Below, one piece after another: positions 1 to 11,500 of a stretch of 64,000 bases of DNA (positions within the stretch are counted from its first letter, which is position 1; every line of letters begins with the position of its first letter). The stretch is taken from assembly GCA_028551475.1 (NCBI GenBank), contig CM052356.1:31523884-31587883 (forward strand), in the 5' to 3' direction. Origin of the DNA: Casuarina equisetifolia (lineage: Eukaryota; Streptophyta; Magnoliopsida; Fagales; Casuarinaceae). The notes under the pieces are model-generated. The model made no database searches and was not told the DNA's origin. It saw only the letters and a list, made by a program, of their open reading frames with translations. A program made the position numbers and the translations under genes.

Positions 1-672
1 ACCAATGTAGTTTTGAGTATTGAACTCTTAAACTTTTAATAATTTTCACAAATACATGCATTAAACATATATCACATTATGTTATGCTAGATCTACGTAA
101 CTCAGAGAAGGGATTTTCCCAGTTCCATTGGGTGAGCATCTATGTGCTTATGTTATACATACGCGCATGTGTATATCCACCAACACATACAAGTGAATGC
201 ATACGTAAAAACGTACATACATAGGTGAAAAATTAATTTCCCAACAACAATCGGGTCAGAGGTCAGTTTTAAAGGGTCAAAAATTTGGTAGAATCCAACC
301 CAACAACCTTTAATTTATCTAACTATTCATAACCCAACCCGGTAAACCCCAACACCGTTACTAAGAATAGCATCCATTTTTTCACTGTTCTAACTGTTCT
401 CATCCTATGCATTCTGACTCTCTCCTCATTTCTCTCATTGTCACACCCTAATTTAGTCACTTTCAATTTTTCAGCTAATCTTGGGAAGGGCTAATTAGTC
501 ACACCCTTTCAGATGAGCTTTTTACCAGATCTGTCAATTCTGTTTTTACCCTGCGTTACTCTAGTTTATTTTTATTTCTTGTTTCAGTCTTATTAAATGC
601 ACTTCTTTTCCTGCTATCATGCAAAGGTTTGTTTTCTACCCAGCTTACTGCTTCCTGTTTGGGGTGAGCGTT
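1..672 (+). repeat. Duplicated upstream segment, copy A (5' flank of the TAF1C-like gene)
   Basis: This stretch matches 12678-13754 closely, in the same orientation. The shared part starts at the window edge, so its true left end is unknown, and stops about 95 bases before the chosen start codon of the TAF1C-like gene. Copy A lacks several blocks present in copy B: about 280 bases near position 224, about 60 bases near 415 and about 65 bases near 630. It probably supplies promoter and 5' leader sequence to the TAF1C-like gene. An ATG at 619 opens a short frame overlapping the gene start in another frame; it may be a uORF or may lie upstream of transcription. Confidence 0.85.
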
Positions 673-767
673 GATCATCCAACGGTGTTCCGGTGGAACG
701 CGCCGAACCTCCACCAAAGCCCTCTAATGGTCTTCCCTGCTCAGCCGCTGCACCACCGATGCCAACG

Positions 768-3476
768 ATGGACTTCTCAACGGACTGGAAGTCCTTTTTC
801 CCTATCTCCGAAGTCTTCACCCCTCCGCTCCTGCTTTCGGGCCCTTCCACCAAGCCTATCCTTGGGCCACTCCTTTTCAACCCGGTAAACCAAACTCGAA
901 CGCTTCTGCTATCCTCCCCCTCCCTGTTGCCTGGCTCTCTTCCGCCTCCTCCCCAACTCTCTCTGCCTCGGTTTCTGGTCACCTCTTCCTCTGTTCCTCC
1001 TTCCACCGCTTCCTCTCTCGGTTCCCTTCTCGGCCCTGCTTCATATGATGCCGCTTCCCATCTCCTCCACAACCACCTTTCCTTCCTTCAACTTCCTGGT
1101 TCCAACTCTGTCCTTGTCTTTTTCCCAACCGGTGCCAACTCCGAGCAAGTCGGCTTCTTGGGGTTGTCTGTGAACGGTTCGGGTTCGGGTTTCGATGTTC
1201 AGGTCAACAAAAACGGCGATGTTTTCTGGGAAAGGACCGGGTTCGAGTACCGGATTCACAGGATCTCCGTGAACCCAACGGTTTGTACGAGTGCGATTCC
1301 GCCAGGTAAATCACGTTCCTTTGTTAGTATCGGCTATGTGATGGCTTCTACAATGTGCTCTGTGCATTGGTTTATTGTGAAGGTCAAAGGGCTTGGTTTG
1401 AGTCCGGATAGCCCGGCATTGGTTTGTTTAGGGAGTAAATTGTTTAAGAGTTGCTCTGTCGTATGGGCCTGCTGGAGTCCGCATTTGCCCGAGGAGAGTT
1501 TGGTTCTGTTGGAAAATGGCGCATTGTTCCTGTTTGATTTGGAGTCTTGTCTAAGAAGTGGCACTACCAATGCTCATTTGAGTGGGACAAGGTTGCCGAT
1601 TCCTTGGGACGATGATTCGGGTACTTCGCGGGATTGCAAATGGATCGCTTGTGAGTTCAGTTGGCATCCTAGAATCTTGGTTGTTCTGCGGTCCGATGCA
1701 GTTTTTCTGGTCGATTTGAGGTCTGATGAGTGTGTTGTGACTTGTCTGGCCAAGGTTGAGATGTTGAGATTGTATGCAAAGTTTGAAAACGAACGGTTCC
1801 TTACATATACCGTGGTGGATTCTGATCGATTTTGCTTTTCGTTAGCCTCTGATAGTTTGTTGCTTCTCTGTGATGTGCGGAAGCCGATGGTGCCAGTGCT
1901 ACAATGGGGTCATGGCCTTGATAAACCATGCTACATTGAGGTGTTTAGATTGTCAGAATTGAGATCAAACTCGAGGGACGATGCATTTAGCTGGGCTTCT
2001 GAATCGGGTTTCTGCATAATGTTGGGATCTTTCTGGAACTGTGAGTTCAATCTCTTTTGCTATGGACCTACATTACCAGCAGACAAAGGTAGCATGGCTT
2101 CTGAGGTTGCGGAACTTTCGAATAGTGTTTATGCATGGGAGCTCCCTTCCGATCTCATATTATCTGGTCGCAATTGTCGATGTGGGAGCTGTCTCATAAG
2201 AGAGGAGGCTTTGAAGGAAGATCTCCCTGAATGGATTGAGTGGCAGCAGAAGAAAGAAATAGTTTTGGGGTTTGGCATCCTAAACAAAGTTGTCTCTTCG
2301 CAGCTCTGCAGATCAGATGAATTTGGTGGCTTTACTGTCATAAGGCTTATGTCATCAGGGAAGCTTGAATTGCAAAGATATCGTGCTTCATGGCATGCTG
2401 TAAAGAAGATGAAAGAATTTCATAGAGAATTGTTGCATTTTGAAGATAATTTCCTCTATATTCCAGATGAGGAGGAATACAGATTTCCCAGAAGATTCAA
2501 GTATGTGAAGCTTGATAATCTCTCTGCATACTTAAATGGTAACCTTGGTGAAGTCCTGGTTTCAAAAATGAAAAAGCCTTTGGATAATCGTCTGGAGAAG
2601 TATTCTTTCACTCCAGAATCCCATGGAATCTTGTGTGAGAAGTTGAAGGCTTGTGGACTTGGTAGATTGAGATCGTCACCGGCCGTGTCTGCTGTTTTCA
2701 ATGACATCAGCTCTCCAGCAAGCATCCATGAGGTTGGTTTGAGGAGATTGTGGTCAGGCCTGCCGATTGAGCTACTGCAACTGGCATATTCCAACTACTC
2801 CGAGTTCCTTGAAGTTCTATTGGACCAGAAAAAGGTTGCTCTGGAATTTCTAGTTGTCCCAGACCTGCCTCAGCTGCCACCTTTCTTCTTAAGAAAGCCC
2901 TCGTGCCGGAGCAACAAGTGGTCACAGAAAGTGCAGAGAAGCGAAGCTCTGGTTGGTCCAGTTCTTCCTCTCCCTGTTCTTCTCACAATCCACGATTATC
3001 GCAACGGCAGTTCTTATTTGCAAGAAGGGGAATTCTCTTTAGAGAGGGAACTCAGCCTGCGATATGAAGAGGTCAAGCAGGTGGCTTCTGAACTGGCAGT
3101 GTCAGATTCCAGCTGCGAGCTTCATGATGACAAAGCTGTGTCCCTCGGTGACGACCAAGACGACGCATGGGGCGCCTCTCAAAAGCAGAAACCCTTCTGT
3201 TTGTTCCGTCCGGCAGCGCTCAAGCGCAATGATTTTGAGGATAAGAAATTTGACATCCTGATCTTCAAAGTGGCTGAGAAGAAGCAAGCGGAAACTACAG
3301 GATTAGAACTGTTTGATGATCTTTCCTCAACCCAGTTGCGGTTCGATGCTTCTGCCAAGAACTTCCAGCCATCGGAACTGAAGGCATTTAGTGCTATGAA
3401 AAGGCAGTGGTCGAAATGGCAGGATGGTTTTGATTCTTATCAGGAATTCTGCACTTCATCAAAACACCATACGTAA
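768..3476 (+). CDS. TAF1C-like protein (putative RNA polymerase I TBP-associated factor subunit C)
   Basis: A single uninterrupted frame encodes 902 aa. It resembles the plant family represented by Arabidopsis At3g18310, which is grouped with TAF1C, a subunit of the SL1-type factor that positions RNA polymerase I on rDNA promoters. The N-terminus reads MDFSTDWKSFFPI, typical of that family as I remember it. A proline/serine/leucine-rich N-terminal stretch is followed by a region likely to form a beta-propeller-like core and a charged C-terminus. The ATG at 768 has A at -3 and G at +4; an in-frame ATG at 759 has a poorer context and would add three residues. No other ATG lies upstream in frame. 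No intron is needed. The family assignment rests on overall resemblance, not a diagnostic motif, and the polymerase I role is inferred. Confidence 0.62.
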   Translation: MDFSTDWKSFFPISEVFTPPLLLSGPSTKPILGPLLFNPVNQTRTLLLSSPSLLPGSLPPPPQLSLPRFLVTSSSVPPSTASSLGSLLGPASYDAASHLLHNHLSFLQLPGSNSVLVFFPTGANSEQVGFLGLSVNGSGSGFDVQVNKNGDVFWERTGFEYRIHRISVNPTVCTSAIPPGKSRSFVSIGYVMASTMCSVHWFIVKVKGLGLSPDSPALVCLGSKLFKSCSVVWACWSPHLPEESLVLLENGALFLFDLESCLRSGTTNAHLSGTRLPIPWDDDSGTSRDCKWIACEFSWHPRILVVLRSDAVFLVDLRSDECVVTCLAKVEMLRLYAKFENERFLTYTVVDSDRFCFSLASDSLLLLCDVRKPMVPVLQWGHGLDKPCYIEVFRLSELRSNSRDDAFSWASESGFCIMLGSFWNCEFNLFCYGPTLPADKGSMASEVAELSNSVYAWELPSDLILSGRNCRCGSCLIREEALKEDLPEWIEWQQKKEIVLGFGILNKVVSSQLCRSDEFGGFTVIRLMSSGKLELQRYRASWHAVKKMKEFHRELLHFEDNFLYIPDEEEYRFPRRFKYVKLDNLSAYLNGNLGEVLVSKMKKPLDNRLEKYSFTPESHGILCEKLKACGLGRLRSSPAVSAVFNDISSPASIHEVGLRRLWSGLPIELLQLAYSNYSEFLEVLLDQKKVALEFLVVPDLPQLPPFFLRKPSCRSNKWSQKVQRSEALVGPVLPLPVLLTIHDYRNGSSYLQEGEFSLERELSLRYEEVKQVASELAVSDSSCELHDDKAVSLGDDQDDAWGASQKQKPFCLFRPAALKRNDFEDKKFDILIFKVAEKKQAETTGLELFDDLSSTQLRFDASAKNFQPSELKAFSAMKRQWSKWQDGFDSYQEFCTSSKHHT

Positions 3477-3530
3477 ACTGCATGATTCTTTGATTTTGAC
3501 ACGTTTAAGCTTCCCGTCTCAAGCTCTGTT

Positions 3531-6500
3531 CGTTTAAGTTTTGGTTTGGCTGCTGAGCAAGCAACATCTGAAGGTTACAAAGTAGAGGTATGCATTCTTT
3601 GAAAATCCAGAGTACAGTATCTTACGCATGGTCGCCCTGAAAATGTGCTAAAACCCTTGTGTGTGCCTTGTAGACGGTTATTGTTGGGGATGATTCTGCT
3701 TTACCCCCACCTCATGGTATAGCTGGACGAAGAGGATTTGCTGGAACTATTCTCGTTCACTAGGTTCTCTCCATCCCTTTCCCATGTTCTGCCACAGAAC
3801 ACACAACAAACACCCCACCGCGCCCCCCGCTCCACCCCCCCCCCCCCCCACCACCAAAAAAAAAAAGCAAAAACAAATAAAAAGAAGGAACGACCAACAC
3901 ATGATATAGCTTGCTAGCATGCACACTATGCTCTTTTTTCCTCCCTCTCTTTATCATGATTCATGTTCTTCTCTCTTCTTCTTCTGTTATCAGTATTTTC
4001 CCATAGCAAGATTCTCTTTTGATTCTTTTAATCAGTTAATGACTTATATGTAGTCATCTTAACATAGGCATGAGGGTTTAGTTAATCAAAATAACACAGG
4101 TACAGTGTCAACATATGATTGAAGAGCAAGAATGCTCAATCATTCAGTCAGAGCATGATGAATATGTTCATTCACATCAGGCCATAAATCAAAGCAGGAA
4201 AAGCAAATATGCATTACTGTGTCAGTTGTTAATAAGATGCTTTATATCGTTCCTTCTTTCTCTCTTAAGACTCTTGGATTGTTACATATAATTAAACAAT
4301 TGAATAACCTGGTTGTTTAACTATATTTTTCACTAAACTTGTCCTATAATTCTTGCCTTTCATGAAAGACAGGTTGCAGGAGCAGCTGCTGCTGCTGGCC
4401 TTTCTCTTGCTGAAGTTGCTGTAGAAGCAAAACGTGTATCAGAAATGGTTGGAACAGTGGGTGTTGTCCTCTCTGTTTGCACACTGCCTGGACAGGCTAC
4501 ATTAGATCGTTTTGGTCCAGAAAAAATGGAACTCGGCCTTGGAATTGTAAGTTGTTGGAGGTGCCCCACTCTCTCGATGAGATGAGAAGTGCATTTTTTT
4601 ATTTTTTATTTTTTATAAGTTTTTGGTTTCTGAAATTATAAGTTTAAAGCAAGCCGGAGCCTTGTCTGTGGTGAAAATGTCCTTAGTTGAATTTTTTTAT
4701 CTGCTCATTGGATTTTATTTGATGTATTCTCTATCTATTGCTTGGTTCTGTTTTTCCTTCCTGGAAATTTTGATGTCTTGTTCCTTGTATGCATATCAGG
4801 CGTACTAAGCATGCATTTCTTTACAGCATGGTGAAGCTGGTGCAGCAGTGGCTGACATTCAGCCTGTGGATGTGGTGGTTACTTATGTTCTTAGCCAAAT
4901 ACTCTCACTGGTATTTCCAACTCTCCTGTTAATGTATAGCTTGCTCATCATACAGTTTAAACAAATAACTCTGCTCCAATATCTTGTTCCATAAAATTAT
5001 CCTAGTGGTCCTTGAGTCCAGTGGCATCTTCTATCAACATGAATAAGATGCGGATGGTTAGGTTATGGGTTAAATCCAGTAAGGGAGGCATCTAGCTTTT
5101 AAAGAACCTTCATATTATGTAAAATGATGAGATTTTTTTTTTTCCTGAATATGTGAGATTGTTCCTTAATTCTATTGAATTTTAAATTGGACGCTGGTGT
5201 ACTATTAAGTTTACAGCTTGAGGTTTTCTTATTCTTTTCAAAATATCATGGATCAAGTTAAGCCAATTGATCAGGAATTTAATGTTTGCAGGAAACAAAC
5301 TATGTTCCCATTACACGGGGTAATAGAGTGGAGCTCATGGTCACTGGGTAGGCTTTTGGATCTTCTATTGCGCTTTGGATCAGAATTTACCTTGTCCAAT
5401 TATGGGAAATGAATTCATATTTGCACTGGAAGCATAAGAAGCATCATACCTTGCTGCGTGATATCAAGAGATACACGTTCATGCAGTTGAGTGGAATAAG
5501 TTTCTTGGTCTCAGCTTTCCCATGACAGTTTCAAATTGATGAAAACTACAGAACACATAAAATCTATGGTGATCCAAACAGAAATGTTGGATTTAATTGT
5601 TGGAGCTTTATAAACAACTTGCACTGTGCTGTAGGTTACGTGATCTAATATTCTCATTATGTTTATCTAGACGATAAAGATTGGGATGCAGGTTTTCAAA
5701 TATTTGTGTTTGATAGCTCCTGGTGCCACTACGGCTTGATAGAATGAGATTGGTCACGTTTTATATGAGAAATCATAGAGAACCGCACTCATGCCTCTCT
5801 AGTGGAAGAAAGGATAGTTCTACAGTCAATGGAGCTATAGGTTTGCCGGAAACATTTAGAAGATAGGAGAGGAAAAATGTGAAAAATACACAATACTGTG
5901 CAGATTATGTGTTTCTTAGATTTGCTTCCCATGGAACAAGCTGTTGCCGAACATTAGAAACTATGCAAGATCAACGCTGGTTTTGTTTTCTGATCTGCTG
6001 GTTTTTCCATTATTTAGCTTTTTTAAGGGCCAACTCTAGATTTTTTTAATGAAATTTTGTGAAAAGGGAAAGAAACTGAAACATGTTATTACTCAAATAC
6101 GGGAAACGTTTTATGATGACCCTTATTTACAGTTACATTTAGATATTTGTAATTTTCTGTGTCGTAGTACACTGCTTTTCTATTATTTGGCTGGATTTCT
6201 ATATAATTAATACTAAGACTTCTAATTAGTGTCCAATATGAATCCAATCTGTCGTCCTGCAGTTTTTTATGTTGTTTTCATTAGCTGTTTGGAGAAAATA
6301 ATTTGCTATATACAGAACACATGAGATTCAATACTTGTAAACCTAATTTAGCAAGGCTTCAAAGAATCTGATCTGCCTTGCTGCTCTTGGCTAATCCATA
6401 AGAGGATTCCTTGTTTTCTAATCAACAACTCCCATTTAGCACAATTATTGATTGAGGAACATAAAAAATGCTTTGTCAAATGACTGCATTGTAACCGATA

Positions 6501-6929
6501 AATTTTGTTTGTCTGATAGAATGCTTTTTAAAAAGAAACTTTTTCTTTCTTTTCTCTGCTTCTTATGATCATCAAGAATTTATCTGATTTTTTACAATCC
6601 TCGTGGCATACCTTTGTTTTTTGAGAAAATTATCCTTTCAATTGCAGGTTGGGAGCCACCCCTGTGATGGAACTAATGATTGTGTAAGGCAAAGCAGTGC
6701 CAAAATTGCAGCTACAACATTTATGACATCTCTTGATATGGTAGGTTTGTTATCATTGACAAAAGCATTCTGCCTAAACCAATAATATTGTTGTCCTTAG
6801 CATGGTGTGTGTGTCTGTGTGTGTGTCAGGTTTTTCAATAACTCCCATGTGTCATGCAGGCAGATGAAACCATTTTGCAGCGACTGGATGCTCCAACTAA
6901 GGCCCCATATTGGCCTGTCGGTGTAGATG
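3531..6929 (+). pseudogene. Dihydroxyacetone kinase (DAK) pseudogene fragment
   Basis: Exon-like pieces at 3531-3587, 3674-3763, 4373-4546, 4827-4910, 5292-5347, 6648-about 6750 and 6860-6929 encode, in order, consecutive parts of the Dak1 (DhaK) domain: RLSFGLAAEQ, IVGDDSALPPP, GRRGFAGT, CTLPGQATLDRFGPEKMELG, ETNYVPITRGNRV, LGATPVMELM, FMTSLDM and QRLDAPTKAPYWPVG. Introns with GT/AG borders are kept, so this arose by DNA duplication and not retroposition. It is broken: no start or N-terminal part of Dak1, TAG at 3761-3763 at an exon end, TAA at 6685-6687, a deletion with frameshift near 6718-6722, and no Dak2 ATP-binding domain after 6929. It starts about 55 bases after the TAF1C-like stop codon and may be transcribed by read-through. 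No enzyme activity is expected. Confidence 0.88.
3835..3849. repeat. Poly-C tract of 15 bases
   Basis: A run of 15 C sits between two exon relics of the DAK pseudogene, followed by an A-rich stretch. It has no gene role that I can see. Confidence 0.9.
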
Positions 6930-8585
6930 GTCTGTGAATATGTATCAGAACATAAGTTCCTTTCCTTAATTTTTCACTGCTCAATGCCAGATGCCCATCG
7001 CATAAATCCTATTAAAAAAGAAAAAAAATGCATGGTATGCAGAAAGAACCGATCTGTGCCCTACACAATCAAGCTACAATTCCTTCAAAACCATTACACC
7101 TCCATCAGAATAAGCAACCATACACTTGAACATATGAAGTACAAAAGTAATAAAAGGGGTACGCTTAGAAACAAACATGCAACACTTACATTGATAATAA
7201 AATATATGCATGCAATAGATTTGTACATCTAACACCTCAATATATCGATGCATAGAAGTTATTAAGCAACAGTTCTAAGCATGGCCAGTCGACTAGGCAT
7301 ATGCTCGGAGGCCCAGATACGGTGTCTAGGTGGCTTCTAGAACAAGGGTTATTTGAATCAACAGACCATCTTTCCTTCACCATTGTGATACCCTCCGTTA
7401 CAGTTGAGACTCTCATTCAAGGCCCTGGAGGCAATATGAAGAACTGCATTACAATGACTCAACTAAGGCCCAGACAGATATAATCCGATCTCATAGGGCA
7501 GAACCTTCTCTCATTGCTCATGTAAATGAGCATGTCCTTTGCCTTTGAAGACTCTGCCTCGGCCTGGTCCATTCTTCAGCCAGGAAATTACCTTTGTCAA
7601 TTTGCATTGAGCATGACAAAGCTACTGGGGCTTCCTGTTATCTCTTTGGGAATTTGTCGTAAAAGTTTTCTAATTTTGCAGTAACCTAACAAATTAGACC
7701 ATTTCTAATATGATATCCAAATGCTAGAAACTTTTTACTATTACGTCCAATCAATCATAAATTAGAATCCTCTTAATTTCTTTTTTTTTTTAATTACACA
7801 CGGAGAGTGAAAAATCAAACCCTTGACCAATTGGACTCCCAATCAAGAGGCTAGCTTAGGTTCCTCAAGTTCAAAGTAAAGAGACATTTAGAATAATAAT
7901 TATTTCACACCATGAGTAGAGAAATGCTACCCTTCTTATACATATCATTTTTACGTATTTAGAGAACCGTTTCTTTTAACAATCAATTTTGAGGAAGACA
8001 GCAAACATTTATCCAACAGCTCTATACATATCCTCTCTCCATTTCCTTCCCTTTTAAGCTTTTAAATGAATTAGAAGCGTAGAATGTACATCTTCAAGCA
8101 TTGTACCAATGTGCTATGTTCTTATGTTTGAAAATTTTATATCTGAGTGGGTAGTTCCAGGAAGGACTTCACAGACAGCATAGAAAAATGAAGTTCATGA
8201 GCTACATAACCAAGTGTCTATAAAAGGGCGTGTTCTCATTACTGTGGAGGAAAAAAATTGAGTGTACACTAAAAGAGGAGATTGCACTCAACACTCAACA
8301 TATAAATTAAGGTCAAGATTCTCAAATAAAACAAGAAAGCTCAACACTAAAGTTGAAACTCCACAGAGCACATCCCCGACCAGTTTCAGCCTCTAATTCT
8401 CTTCTATCTCTGCAAATACAATGCATAAATCAAATTGCTGCACAGCATGATAAATATACACAACATTAAATGAAGATCACGAGAGTTTCGAAATCATACA
8501 TGTACAGGGTATACAACACTGATTAGGCCCTTGATATCAACCTAATTCCAAAACCCAATCTCAGCTTTCAACCGAAGAAGATGCG
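6930..8585. other. Intergenic, including the IREH1 3' UTR
   Basis: AT-rich DNA between the DAK pseudogene and the IREH1 stop codon. No conserved coding sequence was recognised; small open frames at 6927-7232 and 7301-7483 show no family resemblance. The right end should contain the 3' UTR and poly(A) site of IREH1 on the minus strand. Confidence 0.6.
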
Positions 8586-11500
8586 TTATGAATGAGAATT
8601 CGGTACGTTATCGTCCTTCAAACCCTTAGTGAGCAGATCATAATTGATCGATGCAAGCTGAGAGAGATTCTGCCAAACACATTTTGGAAATGGACAATAA
8701 GAATAAGAGACATCAGGACAATATTCTATGTTTATCCAAAACTATAAAAGACTAGATTAACTCAGATCATTATTCATTCTCAAAAGGTTAAAAAAGCACA
8801 GCAAAAATAATATTGAATATCCTGCCATGTCAGTCAGTGCATATTTGTCAACATTAGAAAGGGAGGAACTCTTACCCAGTGGAAAAGATTTAATTGGTAT
8901 CTACCCCAGCGTGGGGCTTGAAAAAAGGAGCTGTCTAAGCAGCGATTCTCAAAAAGCTTTAAACTAAGAAGGTCATTAACATTCTCAAACCATGCCTATA
9001 ACAGCTTGCACAACTTCTGTGGACAAATCGTAGGTAACATATAGAGATAAAAGTTACCTTGAATGAGAAATTACTGAAGGAGTAATTGACTGATGAGCCA
9101 GATTCAAATTCAGCAAGACCACCACATTCATCTCCCTGTACATCAATATGTTGCCAGGAGCAGAGTGACCCAATAAATATTATATGACTACGATAAACTG
9201 GGAAGATCTATCCTCATTATCATATTCAGAGAGTTTCAAGAATACAATACCACTTCATCCTGACGATGACTCAAGCAACTGCTGCTGCCACTTAAGCTGT
9301 CAGCATCACTGGAGTCCTCAGGTTCACTGCCTGCATCGACAGGGTCATCTGAAAGATTCCATGAGTAGCGACTTGTGAAGTAACTGGTGTCTAGTGCGCT
9401 TTCTGAAGAGGGAACAAATGCAGCCTGTAAAAAGAGACGAAGTTCTGATCATATAGTCGGTCTAAAATTTTAGAATACTGCATCAATAACTGTAATCTTA
9501 TGGATCAGGCAATCACACCTTCTGCCTGGCAAGTGTGTCCCAGTTAATATTTTTGAAGAAGACATGTTGCTTAACCTGGATCATAAATTTTGCTTTTATA
9601 AGTTCAACATCTAAAGGTATTAATGAAATACGGAAACAAAAATAATGGCAAAGAGCATTATGAACCAATCACCTCTGATGCTCCTCTCGCTCCAAGTCTC
9701 TGATGAGGATCTTCAGTCAGTAATCTGAAAAGTGAATGTATCAGCATCAATCAAATTACTAAACACAAATTACAAGAGCTAGCATCCACCTCAAAGAAAT
9801 AAGAATGGAGCCTAGAAGCATAAACATTCCACGAAGTAAATAACATTAGATATAGTAAGATACAAGTGCAAAAAGGACTGTCTTCAAAAGGACACCAATA
9901 TGCCAGTAAATAAATACACCAGCTCTTAAAGGAGTACTAAACTGATTTTAATAAAAACCTTTTTAAGTAAAGAAACTTTCCATTTAACAAAAATATAGTA
10001 CAATACACATTTATAAAGCAAAAACCACTCAGAAGATAAAATCTTGAAAGCGGTAGAACATTCAACATATAACAAATGCCAATAAATTTGATGTGTTTAA
10101 AACCTGGCTATCTCCTGTTGTATTAAAGCTACAGCTGTTTTCAATTTAACAACATCATATTACATTTAACTAAATCAATTGCATATGTATACAAACGAAG
10201 TTGTATTACCAGCAACTGCTATCACACATATACATAACAGTCCATTTCAAATCTGCTTTAATAGCACTTCTTATTGCAGCAGAAACCAGCACCCACCACA
10301 GCAACAACATACCCAAGACAACACATGACAAGATGGAAAAAAGTATTCCACTTTCTTAAGTAAAACTCCTGTATCCAAGTAACCAAAAACTTTGGACTAT
10401 CAAGAATTACTGAGGGCCAGCATTTGCTATATTCTGGCAATTAGTTTTTTGTTGAACTATTGAACTATTAAACTGTCAGTTCAGAATATAGACCTCCACT
10501 TTCTTTTCATGATACAAATTCGCCACATTGAGAACATTACTAGATCTATATAGTTAAGAAAGCAAGGTTTGAAAAAAACACTTGAACCGTATTTTCACTT
10601 CATGTTTTAGATGTATTTCAATTTTCTGATTTTTTTTATGAGTATTTTATTTTTATCCTCCACAACTTAAAACAAAAGAAACTTCATATCTTTTTCCTTA
10701 TCCTGTCCTGAGTAATTTTCATAAAGGATATACCTTTTGTAAACATAGAGGAAAAATGGGACTCAGGTTGGCCACATGTAGTTTGCCCATTATAGATGTT
10801 TTACCTAATCAGCTGTTAAAATTGCCCCCCACAATGTATCAAATAGGTAGAGAAAACTATAAAACAGTTATCACAGAATGAAAAAGAATAAGAATTTCTT
10901 CTGAAGATGGATCTAATTGAGATGCACATGGATCAAATCTGAACACATAGAACAGTTAATAGCATGTAAAATGAAAAACTCAAGATATATTAGATCCTTG
11001 AATATTACAAAATGTAATGAAAACCAGATGTTGCTCTTACTGATCAATTAGATCTTGTGCTTCACTGCTCATTTCTGCTGGTACTCGGGGCCAAGGTATT
11101 TTACGATTGAGAATATTATCGAATATTGTCTACAAGCCAAAAAAAAAAAAAGAAACCCAAAAAGGTAGAATTGAAATCAGCAACACTCAACTTTAGGAAC
11201 ACACACAGACAGATCAATTTAAAGCTTCAAGAAGATTAGTTCATATCAAGAATCCTCCACAAACATATAACCATCAATATATCCAATCCTATGATGAAGC
11301 ATTATTCATCATCTACTTTTGAGGAGGAAAACCAGCCTTGCAAATAAAGATTAGTTTATTCCACCCCTAATTGATCCGAATGAGCTAAACTATGTGAGGT
11401 CACATTCTCTAGTAATCAGTTAAACCATTCATGCAATGATAACTTGCATGGGATTAATGTATTTTCATTGAACCAAGTGATATGTCAAGAAATTAAACAA

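Noticed and set aside
693..767. N-terminal extension of the TAF1C-like protein from position 693
   Set aside because: The codon at 693 is GTG, not ATG; the first in-frame ATGs are at 759 and 768, and 768 has the better context and a family-like N-terminus.
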